A stretch of DNA of 64,000 nucleotides from Bryobacteraceae bacterium (GTDB lineage Bacteria > Acidobacteriota > Terriglobia > Bryobacterales > Bryobacteraceae): contig CANGYQ010000006.1 of NCBI GenBank assembly GCA_947458745.1, forward strand, positions 1 through 64,000. The letters are read 5' to 3'. Below the pieces are notes generated by a model. That model was not told where the DNA came from. It searched no databases and saw only the letters and a list, made by a program, of their open reading frames with translations. This document shows, in pieces, positions 25,968 to 35,066 of the stretch (the stretch's first letter is position 1; each line of letters begins with the position of its first letter). A program made the translations under genes and the position numbers.

Positions 25968-26825
25968 CTACTGGGCTTCTGCGCCGCTAACTACTTCGAT
26001 GATTTCCCGGGTGATCGATGCCTGACGGACACGGTTCATGTTCAACGTCAGTTTCTCAATCACCTCTAATGCATTGGTGGAGGCCGCTTCCATGGCCGTC
26101 ATCCGCGCCGCGTGTTCGCTGGCGGCGGATTCGAGCATCGCCTGGTTCAAAATGGTGCCGACATAGCGCGGCAGCAGTCCGGCCAGCAGTTCAGCCAGCG
26201 GCTGCTCAAAAATAAAGCTGGCCGTTTCGGCTTCTTCTGGCACCTGGACCGGCAGCAGTTTCACGGTGGTGAGCTTTTGCGAGATCACCGACTTGAACTC
26301 GTTGCCGATAATGTAAACGGCATCCACTTCGCCCTGGGCGTAACGTTCGACGATGGGTGCCGCAATGCGGGCCGCATCGGCGTAGCGGGCCTTTTCGATG
26401 ATACCGACATGCTCGCCGGACAGGCGCATTTCCCGGCGCGTGAAAAAGTCGCGGGCTTTACGGCCCACTGCCTCGATCACAAACTCACATCCCGGACGGT
26501 CCAGCATGAACTGCATCGCGGTTTTCAGGACGTTGGAGTTGAACGCACCCGCCAAGCCACGATCAGAGGTGAGGACGATGAGCGCGATGCGCTTTTCTTC
26601 CCGCACTTCCAGCAACGGATTCTGGGCCGCTTCCTCGTGCGACTTCGCCGCCGAAACCACTTCCGCCAGCGTGGCGAACAGCATCTTCGAATAGGGCCGG
26701 GCGTTGATCACCCGGTCCTGCGCACGGCGCAGTTTCGCCGCGGCCACCATCTTCATGGCCTTGGTGATCTGCTGCGTGTTCTTGACGGAGCGGATGCGGC
26801 GGCGGATATCGATAAGGGAGGGCAT
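25968..26825 (-). CDS. atpG: ATP synthase F1 gamma subunit
   Basis: 285 residues. The N-terminus MPSLIDIRRRIRSVKNTQQITKAMKMVAAAKLRRAQ is the family signature, and the C-terminal helix ends SAASEHAARMTAMEAASTNALEVIEKLTLNMNRVRQASITREIIEVVSGA, both parts of the rotating coiled-coil shaft. It lies between atpA and atpD as usual. Confidence 0.97.
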   Translation of the reverse strand: MPSLIDIRRRIRSVKNTQQITKAMKMVAAAKLRRAQDRVINARPYSKMLFATLAEVVSAAKSHEEAAQNPLLEVREEKRIALIVLTSDRGLAGAFNSNVLKTAMQFMLDRPGCEFVIEAVGRKARDFFTRREMRLSGEHVGIIEKARYADAARIAAPIVERYAQGEVDAVYIIGNEFKSVISQKLTTVKLLPVQVPEEAETASFIFEQPLAELLAGLLPRYVGTILNQAMLESAASEHAARMTAMEAASTNALEVIEKLTLNMNRVRQASITREIIEVVSGAEAQ

Positions 26826-26856
26826 GGGCTAAAGCCGGTTGTTCCTTCTGGTCCGC

Positions 26857-28386
26857 TTACTTCGCGCTCTTGCGCTCTTCGAGGAAGCGCTGCTTGTATT
26901 CGGTAAACGCCTTGGTCATGCGCGCTTTCAGGTCGTCATCAATCGCCTTCTTGGTCCGGATGTCGGTCAAGATCTGCGAATGCGCGCCATCGATGAAGCT
27001 CTGCAGCCCCGCTTCAAACGGCCGAACTTGCTCAATCGGAAGATCGTCGCAGAAGCCGTTAACGCCCGCAAAGATGGTGATGATCTGCTTTTCCACCGAC
27101 AGCGGCTTGTACTGGGGCTGCTTCAGCAGTTCGGTCAAACGCGCGCCGCGCGTAATCTGTTGCTGCGAGGCTTTGTCGAGATCGCTACCAAACTGCGCGA
27201 ACGCCGCCAAGGCGCGATACTGGGCCAGTTCCAAACGGAGCGAACCCGCCACCTGACGCATCGCCTTGATCTGGGCGTTGCCACCGACGCGGCTGACCGA
27301 GATGCCGACGTTCACGGCCGGACGGACGTTCGAGTTGAACATGTCGGCTTCGAGGAAGATCTGGCCGTCAGTGATCGAGATCACGTTGGTGGGAATATAC
27401 GCCGAAACGTCGCCCGCCTGGGTCTCGATAAAGGGCAGGGCAGTCAGCGAACCGCCACCCAACTCATCGTTGAGCTTCGCGGCACGCTCCAGCAAACGGC
27501 TGTGCAAGTAGAATACGTCGCCAGGGAAGGCTTCGCGGCCGGGAGGACGGCGGAGCAGCAGCGAGATTTCGCGATATGCCGCGGCGTGCTTCGACAAATC
27601 GTCGTAGACGCACAGGACGTGGCCGCTGCGGTCACGGAAGTACTCACCGATGGCGCAACCCGAGAACGGAGCCAGATACTGCATCGGGGCCGGGTCGGAC
27701 GCAGTGGCCGCGACGACGATGGTGTATTCCATCGCGCCCGCTTCTTCCAGCGTCTTCACCACCTGCGCCACGGTCGACCGCTTTTGGCCGATCGCGACGT
27801 AGATGCAGATCATGTCGCCGCCCTTTTGGTTAATGATCGTGTCGAGCGCGATGGCCGTTTTGCCGGTCTGGCGGTCGCCAATGATCAATTCGCGCTGGCC
27901 GCGGCCGATCGGGATCATCGAATCGATGGCCTTGATGCCGGTCTGCATCGGCTGCTTCACCGGTTGACGATCCACCACGCCGGGTGCCAAGCGCTCAATC
28001 GAGTTGAACTCAGTGGTCTCAATCGGACCCTTGCCGTCGATCGGCTGGCCGAGAGCGTTGACGACGCGGCCAATCATGGCCTTGCCCACCGGCACCGACA
28101 TAATGCGGCCCGTGCGGCGGACCTCGTCGCCTTCCTTGATGTCGGTGTAGTCGCCCATCAACACGGCGCCCACCTGGTCTTCTTCCAGGTTCAGCGCCAA
28201 GCCGGAAACGCCGTGCGGGAACTCGATCAGTTCGCCTGCCATGACGCGTTCCAGCCCGTGGACACGAGCGATACCGTCGCCGACGGAGATCACCGTTCCG
28301 GTTTCGGAGACGTTGACCGCCTGATCGTAGTTTTCAATCTCACCGCGCAGCAGACGCGCGATTTCATCTGCCTGAATTTGAGCCAT
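26857..28386 (-). CDS. atpA: ATP synthase F1 alpha subunit
   Basis: 509 residues. The nucleotide-binding P-loop is GDRQTGKT, the family signature [24 protein letters not shown] is present, and the N-terminal [45 protein letters not shown] is standard. It forms the alpha3beta3 hexamer with beta. The gene is full length and follows atpH after 60 bp, the longest gap within the operon. Confidence 0.98.
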   Translation of the reverse strand: MAQIQADEIARLLRGEIENYDQAVNVSETGTVISVGDGIARVHGLERVMAGELIEFPHGVSGLALNLEEDQVGAVLMGDYTDIKEGDEVRRTGRIMSVPVGKAMIGRVVNALGQPIDGKGPIETTEFNSIERLAPGVVDRQPVKQPMQTGIKAIDSMIPIGRGQRELIIGDRQTGKTAIALDTIINQKGGDMICIYVAIGQKRSTVAQVVKTLEEAGAMEYTIVVAATASDPAPMQYLAPFSGCAIGEYFRDRSGHVLCVYDDLSKHAAAYREISLLLRRPPGREAFPGDVFYLHSRLLERAAKLNDELGGGSLTALPFIETQAGDVSAYIPTNVISITDGQIFLEADMFNSNVRPAVNVGISVSRVGGNAQIKAMRQVAGSLRLELAQYRALAAFAQFGSDLDKASQQQITRGARLTELLKQPQYKPLSVEKQIITIFAGVNGFCDDLPIEQVRPFEAGLQSFIDGAHSQILTDIRTKKAIDDDLKARMTKAFTEYKQRFLEERKSAK

Positions 28387-28446
28387 GCCCCGTTAACCTT
28401 CTAGAAGCCTAAATCCGAAAATCTTGTCTCTTGTGCAGAGTTGCAC

Positions 28447-28998
28447 CTAAACCGGCGCGCCAGCCTGTGCCGCCAACCCTGCCAACATGCCACGCACCGA
28501 ACCGTCGTAAACCGTCGATCCCATCCGCACCAGCACGCCACCCAATAAGGTGGAATCAATCTTGTACTCGGGCCGGATCCTCAAACTCGTCCGGGCGGCT
28601 AAGCCGCTTTCGAGCAGTGCCCGTTCACTTTCACCCAACTCCTGAGCGGAAAATACTTCCGCCTTCACGACACCGCGCCGCGCATCTACTTGATCCAGAA
28701 ATGCTGCATGGATCAACTTCAGGTTGCGCATGCGGCCATGCTCAATCACCACGTACAAAAAACGCTTGGTGACGTCGGACAGCTTCAGCACGTCCGCAAT
28801 CTTGGCCGCGACGGCGCGTTTCTTGGCCAGAGCCACGGCCGGTGTGGCCATGATCTCCCTCAGGGCCGCGGAACCTTCATACTCGGCCACAAAGGAAGTT
28901 ACTTCCTGGGCCAGGACATCGGGGGCCACCTGATTCTTGGGGTCAAACGCCAAGTCGGCCAGCGCCCGGGCGTAGCGTGAGGCAATTGCGAGTGACAT
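28447..28998 (-). CDS. atpH: ATP synthase F1 delta subunit
   Basis: 183 residues, typical length. MSLAIASRYARALADLAFD at the N-terminus and the C-terminal IRPEYKIDSTLLGGVLVRMGSTVYDGSVRGMLAGL are the family hallmarks. Delta joins the top of F1 to the peripheral stalk. It starts 1 nt after the stop of atpF. Confidence 0.95.
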   Translation of the reverse strand: MSLAIASRYARALADLAFDPKNQVAPDVLAQEVTSFVAEYEGSAALREIMATPAVALAKKRAVAAKIADVLKLSDVTKRFLYVVIEHGRMRNLKLIHAAFLDQVDARRGVVKAEVFSAQELGESERALLESGLAARTSLRIRPEYKIDSTLLGGVLVRMGSTVYDGSVRGMLAGLAAQAGAPV

Positions 28999-28999
28999 G

Positions 29000-29620
29000 T
29001 TACGCTGCCACCTTCTTCAAATGACCAACAAAACGGCTGATCAAGCCCGACTGAGTCTCCGCCGGAATCCCCGCCGATAGGCGCTGACGCGCGATGGCGA
29101 TGGCCAAGCCGGCCACTTCCGCCTTCAATTGCGCCCGGGCCGCTTTGCCCAGCGATGCAATCTCGGAGGCGGTCTGCGCTTCCAGGCGGGCCATTGTTTG
29201 CGCCGTTTCCCTCTGCAGGCGGTCCGTTTCCCGCGCCACCAACTGCGTGGATTCAGTGCGGAAGGCCTGGATCTCCTGGTCAAGATTCTTGAGGCGCTGC
29301 TCAATCTGAGCAACCTTCGCGTCTGATTCCGCCTTCACCCGCCGGGCATCTTCGATGCCGGTCCGGATGGCTTCGTTTTGCGACCGGAAGTAAGGTCCGG
29401 CAGTCTTCACGACAAGGTACGTTAAGCCGGCGGCCAAAATGGCAAAATCGATCCACTTCCAGGTAGTCAAGTCGCTATGGCCGACTTCACCCGCCGGAGC
29501 GCCGTGCGCTTCAGTCGAGGGGGCGTGGCTTTCTTGCGCCCACACTGGCGTGGTGGCCAACGCCACGGCAATCAAGCAAAGCTGCGAGAGCCGGGCTAAG
29601 TGCGAGGAAGAAGTTTTCAA
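29000..29620 (-). CDS. atpF: ATP synthase F0 b-type subunit with signal peptide
   Basis: 206 residues. A signal-peptide-like N-terminus (LSQLCLIAVALATTPVWA) and a hydrophilic spacer come before the single stalk membrane helix (WIDFAILAAGLTYLVVKTA), then a long coiled coil (IRTGIEDARRVKAESDAKVAQIEQRLKNLDQEIQ). This is longer than a normal b subunit and unlike the short b' encoded just upstream. It probably pairs with b' to make a heterodimeric peripheral stalk. Its start overlaps the b' stop as ATGA. Confidence 0.88.
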   Translation of the reverse strand: MKTSSSHLARLSQLCLIAVALATTPVWAQESHAPSTEAHGAPAGEVGHSDLTTWKWIDFAILAAGLTYLVVKTAGPYFRSQNEAIRTGIEDARRVKAESDAKVAQIEQRLKNLDQEIQAFRTESTQLVARETDRLQRETAQTMARLEAQTASEIASLGKAARAQLKAEVAGLAIAIARQRLSAGIPAETQSGLISRFVGHLKKVAA

Positions 29621-30069
29621 TTGCGGCTCCCTTGGAGGACAGAGGCAGTCACGGCGTCAGCCAAACGCTCGGCTTCCGCGGTGAGATTCTGTTTAGCGGC
29701 CGCCAGTTCCGCATCCAACTGCAAGCGTGCCTGGGCAATCATTCTGCCGGCTTGATCCTTGGCGGCGGTCAGAGCAGCCGACTGATCTTCCGCCAAGCGA
29801 CGCCGCTGCGCTTCCTGCTCACGCAGGATCTCGCCCCGCGCTTGGCGCAGAGCGGCATCATATTCAGCTGCCTTCTGGTCGGCCCGCTTTAACGCCTGAT
29901 TGGCCGCATCCACCGCGCCTTGCGTGGCGGCATGCCGGTCAGCCAGTGTCTTCTCCAGCGGCCGGAAAAGCACCGCTTTCAAATAAAAGTGGAGTATCAC
30001 CACCAGAAGCGTGGTGGGGACGGCCGCGAGCAGAAGATCGGCTACGACCTGGAGCGTCTTTTGATCCAT
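29617..30069 (-). CDS. ATP synthase F0 b' subunit
   Basis: 150 residues. A short N-terminal membrane helix (LLLAAVPTTLLVVILHFYLKAVLF) is followed by RPLEKTLADRHAATQGAVDAANQALKRADQKAAEYDAALRQARGEI, the classical dimerisation region of b-type subunits. It is the first gene of this operon. No genes for subunits a (atpB) or c (atpE), nor atpI, lie within the window upstream; the next upstream gene is the unrelated aspartate kinase on the same strand. Confidence 0.88.
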   Translation of the reverse strand: MDQKTLQVVADLLLAAVPTTLLVVILHFYLKAVLFRPLEKTLADRHAATQGAVDAANQALKRADQKAAEYDAALRQARGEILREQEAQRRRLAEDQSAALTAAKDQAGRMIAQARLQLDAELAAAKQNLTAEAERLADAVTASVLQGSRN

Positions 30070-30189
30070 TCAGTTCGGAGGGGAAAACCGGCCGGACGGC
30101 ACGGCAACCGCTTAAACCTTAAACTACCAGACCAACGCCCCGACTGCAACCAGACATCGCCCGCGCACGTCATAAATGATCGCTCTTAT

Positions 30190-30224
30190 GGGCCATTCTC
30201 CGCCGCATACGGCCAGAATAGCCC
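30190..30224. terminator. imperfect hairpin between lysC and the atp operon
   Basis: Arms GGGCCATTCT (30190-30199) and AGAATAGCCC (30215-30224) pair at 9 of 10 positions. It lies 27 bp past the lysC stop and about 120 bp before the first ATP synthase gene, so it could end lysC transcription. There is no clear U-tract. Confidence 0.35.
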
Positions 30225-30251
30225 CGAAAGAAAGCCCATCGCGGATGTAAG

Positions 30252-31667
30252 CTAAGCCGTGCCCATCCCGCATTCGGCGTGGACCGCTTGAACGGCCAGT
30301 TCCAAACCTTCACGCCGGACGACAATGCCGATCGTCAGTTCGCTGGCGCCCTGGGCGATGGCGATGATGTTTATCTGGGCTCGGGAGATGGCCGTGAAGA
30401 CGCGGCCGGCCAGTCCGGTCTGCCCCTTCATGCCTTCGCCGACCACCGCCAGCAAGCCCACCTGCTCATCCACTTCAGGCGCGCCCAGATAGCCATGCGC
30501 AAACTCGAGCGAGAGCGCCGATTCCAGCGCCGTCAGCGCCGTGGCCAGTTCGTCCTTGCGGACCAGGAAGCAGAAGTTCTGCTGGTAGCTGGAACTCAAG
30601 AATGTCAACACCTCGACATTGGCTTGCGCAATCGCGGCCATCGCCCGGCCAATAATCAGCGTGCCGTTGATCTCGGCACTGGCGGGTTCAATGGAAACCA
30701 GCGCGACATTGGCCATCGAGGTGACGGCTTTTGCTCCCAAGGCGCCTTCGATGTGCGGCACAATCCGGGTACCTGGGGCAGCGACGTTGAAGCTGTTCTT
30801 GCTCCACACGGGAATGCCGTGCTCCATCAAGGGGGCCAGCGTGCGGGGATGCAGAACTTTGGCGCCGTTGTAGGCCAGTTCCGCCGCTTCGCGATAGGTG
30901 ATCACATCCAGCACCCGGGCATCTTTCACCAGACGCGGGTCGGCCGACATGATGCCGTCCACATCGGTCCAGATCCACAGCTCCGCTGCATCCAGCGCTC
31001 CGGCCAAAATCGAGGCGGAAAAGTCTGATCCACCGCGACCCAGCGTGGTGGGCCGGCCGTCGGCGGTGGCTCCGTTGAAGCCGGTGACGATGGGCACTGT
31101 CCCGGCCTCCAGCGCCGGTTTCAGCCTTTCGGCGGCCTTCACCCGGGTGGCATCCAGCAGCGGCGTCGCATTGCCGAACACGGCATCGGTGACAATCACT
31201 TCCCGCGCATTCACGGCGGTGGCGGAGACACCTATGTCGTTCAAATGGGCCGCCATCAGCAGGGCGGACAATCGCTCACCCACCGCCACCGCTTCATCCA
31301 CGGACCGCGGCGGGCGGATGCCCAGCATTTCGACACCCTTAGCGATGCGGTCGACCTCGCCGATCATGGTGATGATTTCGGCCCTCGCGGCGGCGGCGGA
31401 GGCTTCTCGCAACAAGGCCCGGGCGGTCTCTACATGCCGGTCTTCCAGCTTTTTCAGGTTGGCCTCGACGCCCGGGCGGTCTCCGCCTTCGGCATGCCGC
31501 AGAGTTTCGAGCAGCGTGTCGGTGACCTTCGACATCGCCGACACCACCACGGCCACCGGCCGCGCTTTCGCTTCGCGCGCGATGATCTCGCCCGCCACCC
31601 GCATCCGGTCGGCGGAGCCCATGCTGGTGCCGCCAAACTTCATCAACAACAAACGATCCAATGCCAT
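30252..31667 (-). CDS. lysC: aspartate kinase
   Basis: 471 residues. The kinase start LLLMKFGGTSMGSADRMR is the family signature; later DVDGIMSADPRLVKDARVLD and ITYREAAELAYNGAKVLHP are strongly conserved. The last ~150 residues hold two ACT domains, the usual site of feedback control by lysine and/or threonine. It makes aspartyl phosphate, the first step to lysine, threonine, methionine and diaminopimelate. It follows cmk by 68 bp on the same strand. Confidence 0.95.
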   Translation of the reverse strand: MALDRLLLMKFGGTSMGSADRMRVAGEIIAREAKARPVAVVVSAMSKVTDTLLETLRHAEGGDRPGVEANLKKLEDRHVETARALLREASAAAARAEIITMIGEVDRIAKGVEMLGIRPPRSVDEAVAVGERLSALLMAAHLNDIGVSATAVNAREVIVTDAVFGNATPLLDATRVKAAERLKPALEAGTVPIVTGFNGATADGRPTTLGRGGSDFSASILAGALDAAELWIWTDVDGIMSADPRLVKDARVLDVITYREAAELAYNGAKVLHPRTLAPLMEHGIPVWSKNSFNVAAPGTRIVPHIEGALGAKAVTSMANVALVSIEPASAEINGTLIIGRAMAAIAQANVEVLTFLSSSYQQNFCFLVRKDELATALTALESALSLEFAHGYLGAPEVDEQVGLLAVVGEGMKGQTGLAGRVFTAISRAQINIIAIAQGASELTIGIVVRREGLELAVQAVHAECGMGTA

Positions 31668-31735
31668 ACCCTTTCGTACTTGCTTCTGAGCTGTCGGTCG
31701 CCGCAGCCGCTCCGTTACGGGGGCGGCCTGCCGGA

Positions 31736-32404
31736 CTAACGCGTCACTTCTTTCCCGTTGCTGGCCCGGCTGCGGACCAGCTTCAAAATTGCTTCCTCGA
31801 CATCGTCCACCGACTTGCCGCTGGAATCGACATAGACCGCGTCGGGGGCCTGCATCAATGGAGAAGCAGCGCGGGTCATGTCGCGGGCATCCCGCTCTTC
31901 AATCTGGCGGGCGACGGCGGCGATCTCTTCCCCGGTTTCTGTTCCGCGACGGCGGGCGCGTTCGGTGGCGGAAGCATCCAGGAAGACCTTCACCAAAGCG
32001 TTGGGAAAGACCACGGTGCCGATATCGCGGCCTTCCATCACCACGGAAGTAGTCTGGCTGTAGGCCCGCTGCTTTTCCACCAGTGCGCGCCGCACGCCGC
32101 TGATGGCGGCCACTTTGGAGGCGGCCGCCGAGACCTCAGGTGTCCGGATGGCGGCTGTAACATCTTCGCCATTCAGCATCACCACCCCGCCCGCCAGCGA
32201 GATCTCAGCGGCCAGGGCCAACTGTTCCAGTTGCGCCGTGTCTTCCATCTGCGAGCCATTGCGGAGCGCCCAAAGTGCCACCGCGCGGTACATCGCTCCG
32301 GTATCGATATAGAGAAAGCCCAGTTTTTCTGCAATGCGCCGCGCGATGGTGGACTTGCCCGCACCGGCCGGACCATCGATGGCGACGACGATTCGTTTAG
32401 ACAT
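31736..32404 (-). CDS. cmk: cytidylate (CMP) kinase
   Basis: 222 residues starting at ATG 32404 (MSKRIVVAIDGPAGAGKSTIARRIAEKLGFLYIDTGAMYRAVALW). The P-loop GPAGAGKST, the CMP-binding DTGAMYRA and the GRDIGTVVFPNA segment are diagnostic. It phosphorylates CMP and dCMP. A longer open frame exists upstream but it is not conserved. It precedes lysC on the same strand. Confidence 0.95.
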   Translation of the reverse strand: MSKRIVVAIDGPAGAGKSTIARRIAEKLGFLYIDTGAMYRAVALWALRNGSQMEDTAQLEQLALAAEISLAGGVVMLNGEDVTAAIRTPEVSAAASKVAAISGVRRALVEKQRAYSQTTSVVMEGRDIGTVVFPNALVKVFLDASATERARRRGTETGEEIAAVARQIEERDARDMTRAASPLMQAPDAVYVDSSGKSVDDVEEAILKLVRSRASNGKEVTR

Positions 32405-32417
32405 GTAATCTTTTATT

Positions 32418-32780
32418 ATGCGTGTCACCCGACTGATCTCGACAATCTGCCTGGCCGTTTCCCTGCTGGCGGAAGACGTCACGGCCAAAGCCAAGGCGCT
32501 GATGAAGGAAAAGAAGTTCGATGAAGCGATCAAGCTGCTGGAGGAGGATTACGCGAAATCGAAATCCGCCGCCGTCAAGACGGTGCTCGCGGATGCCCAC
32601 GTAGCGAATGGCAATAGCCTAATGTACAACGAGGCGCTGCCCCCGATGCGCAAGTACCCGGCCGCCCTCCGCGAGTTCCGGGCCGCGCTGAAGTACGACG
32701 GCGAGAATAAGAAGGCCAAGGCCAACATCGACACGATTGAGAGCATCTACAAGTCGATGGGCCGTCCGGTCCCGCAATAG
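32418..32780 (+). CDS. small secreted TPR-like protein
   Basis: 120 residues with a signal peptide (MRVTRLISTICLAVSLLA) and two helical repeat units (KAKALMKEKKFDEAIKLLEEDYAKS and YPAALREFRAALKYDGENKKAKANIDTIESIYKS). It is of the TPR type but too short for a superhelix, so it may bind one partner. It starts 13 bp from cmk on the other strand. Confidence 0.7.
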   Translation: MRVTRLISTICLAVSLLAEDVTAKAKALMKEKKFDEAIKLLEEDYAKSKSAAVKTVLADAHVANGNSLMYNEALPPMRKYPAALREFRAALKYDGENKKAKANIDTIESIYKSMGRPVPQ

Positions 32781-32790
32781 GGTCTCGACC

Positions 32791-32817
32791 GCGTAGGTTG
32801 GTGTGGCCAACCTACGC
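32791..32817. terminator. perfect 11-bp hairpin between convergent genes
   Basis: GCGTAGGTTGG (32791-32801) and CCAACCTACGC (32807-32817) are perfect inverted repeats with a 5-nt loop. It starts 11 bp after the TPR gene stop and is between genes that point at each other, so a bidirectional terminator is likely. A U-tract is missing on both strands. Confidence 0.5.
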
Positions 32818-32912
32818 AACATCAATGTGTTAGTCGTCGCCGGCGAATTCGAGCTGAACAAGGGCGCTGGGTGCGCGGTGCCCGCGACAGAAAGCTGGCC
32901 AGCCGGAGGCCC

Positions 32913-33830
32913 TTATTCCGGCACCCACTTCTGCACGCGCCAGTTCTTCACTTCCGCCACGTACAGGGCTCCGCGAGAATCCATCGCCATGTGGTGGGGG
33001 AAATCGAGACGGCCCGGGGCCTTGCCGAACTTGCCGATCTGGCCCAGCAACTGGCCATCGAGATTGACCTTCACGATGCGGTTGTTCTCTCCATCGCACA
33101 TGTAGATGGCGTTATCCTTCTTTGAATAGGCCAAGCCCCACGGCTGACCCAGGCCGGTCCACTTGCCCAGCCACTTGCCATCGCGATCAAAAATCTGGAC
33201 GCGGTTGTTGGCGCGGTCGGCCACATAGAGGCGTTGGGCGGAATCGAACACGACATCGTGCACCAGGTTGAACTGGCCGTCGCCCGGACCCTTGATGCCC
33301 CACTGCTTGAGATAGTCGCCGTCTTTCGAGTACTTCACGACGCGCGAATTCTCATAGCCGTCGGAGACGTAGAAGTTGCCCTCAGTGTCGAAGGTGACGG
33401 AGGTGGGCCGGTTGAAGGCGTACTTCTCGTCGTTGTTTTCCGCGGGGCGGTTGCCGACACTGCCCAGCACCATCTTCACCCGGCCATCCAGCGAGAACTT
33501 GATCACCATATGCCCGGCCACATCGATCCCCCAGACGTCGCCTTGCGGGTCCACGCGGAGGCCATGTGCGGACTTGATCGGTACCTCGCTCCAGGCCTTC
33601 AGAAACTTTCCATTCCGGTCGAGCTGAATCACCGGGTGCGGGCCGCGGTTGAAGATCCAGACATTGTCGTCACGGTCGCAAGTGACGCCGGTGCATTCAC
33701 CCAGATTCCAGCCCGCGGGCAGCTGGGCCCAGTTTTCGACCAACTTCATGGGCAGCGGCGGTCCGGATTTCAGCGGAGTCTGAGCAGCGGCTGAAGCCAG
33801 CACCAAGCACAACATCGCAAGAAAGCGCAT
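32913..33830 (-). CDS. secreted NHL-repeat beta-propeller protein
   Basis: 305 residues with a signal peptide (MRFLAMLCLVLASAAAQ). Six NHL-like blades are visible, for example VTCDRDDNVWIFNRGPHPVIQLDRNGKFLKAW, VTFDTEGNFYVSDGYENSRVVKYSKDGDYLKQWG and VVFDSAQRLYVADRANNRVQIFDRDGKWLGKW. The family includes peptidylglycine-amidating lyases and SMP-30-like proteins, but the catalytic residues of neither are obvious to me. ATG 33830 gives the signal peptide. It may bind a carbohydrate or peptide in the periplasm. Confidence 0.8.
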   Translation of the reverse strand: MRFLAMLCLVLASAAAQTPLKSGPPLPMKLVENWAQLPAGWNLGECTGVTCDRDDNVWIFNRGPHPVIQLDRNGKFLKAWSEVPIKSAHGLRVDPQGDVWGIDVAGHMVIKFSLDGRVKMVLGSVGNRPAENNDEKYAFNRPTSVTFDTEGNFYVSDGYENSRVVKYSKDGDYLKQWGIKGPGDGQFNLVHDVVFDSAQRLYVADRANNRVQIFDRDGKWLGKWTGLGQPWGLAYSKKDNAIYMCDGENNRIVKVNLDGQLLGQIGKFGKAPGRLDFPHHMAMDSRGALYVAEVKNWRVQKWVPE

Positions 33831-33944
33831 GGGAGCAAGCCTATGCCCGCGCGCGCGGCGTGTCAACTGCCGGCAACTGACCGCCTATGGCTGATCGCAC
33901 TGCGGCGGCCACCGGCGCGATACTGCACCGGTCCTTGCTGGTCG

Positions 33945-35063
33945 TTACGGCGCTGCGGAGGGTTTTTCTTTTCTGGCAACATCGCCACCCGGCGTGGCGT
34001 TTGATCGCTTCTCGGCCGCCAGTGGATTGGCTTTCTTGGTGGCGGCGGAAGCTCCGGATTTCCGCTCTGCTGGCCGGGACTTCGCCGGCTGCGGCGCTCG
34101 CGTCGGCGCGGCTTGAACGGCAGGAACGGGTTTGTCGGGCGGAGCCGCCACTGGAGTCGCAACGGGTGCCGACCCTGGAGTCGCCACCGATGCGGCCGGG
34201 GATTTGGTCGTCACCGACGCATCGCCCTTCATCAGCGGTTCGGGGTCGGCGCCCGCCTTCTCCTCGGTCCCCGCCGTCGCCTGCGGCTCCGCACCCAACC
34301 CCGATCGGTTCAGGATGATGATGTCCACCCGCCGGTTGCGGGCCCGGCCTTCGGGAGTGGTATTGGGCACCAGGGCGATCGTGTCCGCATACCCTGCAAT
34401 CGCCACCTTTTGCTTCGGCACATTGAACTTGGTGGTCAGCAGCTCCATCATCGCGATGGCGCGCGCCGCCGACAGTTCCCAGTTGGACCGGAAGCGAGAC
34501 GTGCGGATGGGAGTCGAATCGGTATGCCCTTCCAGGCGCACCGGGTTGGGCAGCGCGTTGATGGTGGAGGCCAGCTTCTCCACCATCTGGTGAGCACCGG
34601 GACTGATCGCGTCATCGCCAGTGCCAAATAGCGCGGCCTCCCGCATGCTCACCATCAGTCCGCGAGGTGTCAGTTGCACCTGGAGCTTGCCGTCGCGAAT
34701 CTCATCATCCATCTGACGGGTCAACGATTGGAGCGACGGCAGCAGTTCCGACAGTCCGTCCGCCGTGCCATTGCCCTTGATCTTCTGGTTCCCCAGCCCT
34801 TTCGCACTCATGTCGCGCGAGCGGCCCAGATAGCCTTCCAGGTAGACCGGCAGGACACCGCCTTCCAGCGCCCCCTTCACGGATTCTGAAACTCTCGAAA
34901 CGCGCTCACGGTCCACCTGCGAGTTGGCGAACATGACGACAAAAAAGGCAAACAGGAGCGTGATGAAGTCGGCGTAGGAGACCAGCCACCGCTCATGGTT
35001 GGACGCCGGTTCCCCGCCGCGGCGGCGGCGCGAAGAGGTCCGGCTACCGGTGGAGGCCGTCAC
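33945..35063 (-). CDS. motB: flagellar motor stator protein MotB with long C-terminal tail
   Basis: 372 residues. The stator helix WLVSYADFITLLFAFFVVMFA holds the proton-carrying Asp32. A plug/linker follows, then the OmpA-like peptidoglycan-binding domain (LEGHTDSTPIRTSRFRSNWELSAARAIAMMELL and PNTTPEGRARNRRVDIIIL). The last ~120 residues form a Pro/Ala/Lys-rich tail that most MotB proteins lack. It is 3 nt after motA. Neighbouring flagellar genes are only FlbD and MotA, so this is a stator module separate from the main flagellar cluster. Confidence 0.9.
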   Translation of the reverse strand: MTASTGSRTSSRRRRGGEPASNHERWLVSYADFITLLFAFFVVMFANSQVDRERVSRVSESVKGALEGGVLPVYLEGYLGRSRDMSAKGLGNQKIKGNGTADGLSELLPSLQSLTRQMDDEIRDGKLQVQLTPRGLMVSMREAALFGTGDDAISPGAHQMVEKLASTINALPNPVRLEGHTDSTPIRTSRFRSNWELSAARAIAMMELLTTKFNVPKQKVAIAGYADTIALVPNTTPEGRARNRRVDIIILNRSGLGAEPQATAGTEEKAGADPEPLMKGDASVTTKSPAASVATPGSAPVATPVAAPPDKPVPAVQAAPTRAPQPAKSRPAERKSGASAATKKANPLAAEKRSNATPGGDVARKEKPSAAP

Positions 35064-35066
35064 TGG

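Noticed and set aside
26839..28404. A 521-codon open frame antisense to atpA
   Set aside because: Follows from the GC-rich codon structure of atpA; no ribosome-binding site and no family character.
30070..30251. Lysine riboswitch or other leader element beside lysC
   Set aside because: The stretch is downstream of lysC, and the 68-bp gap upstream of lysC is too short for a lysine riboswitch.
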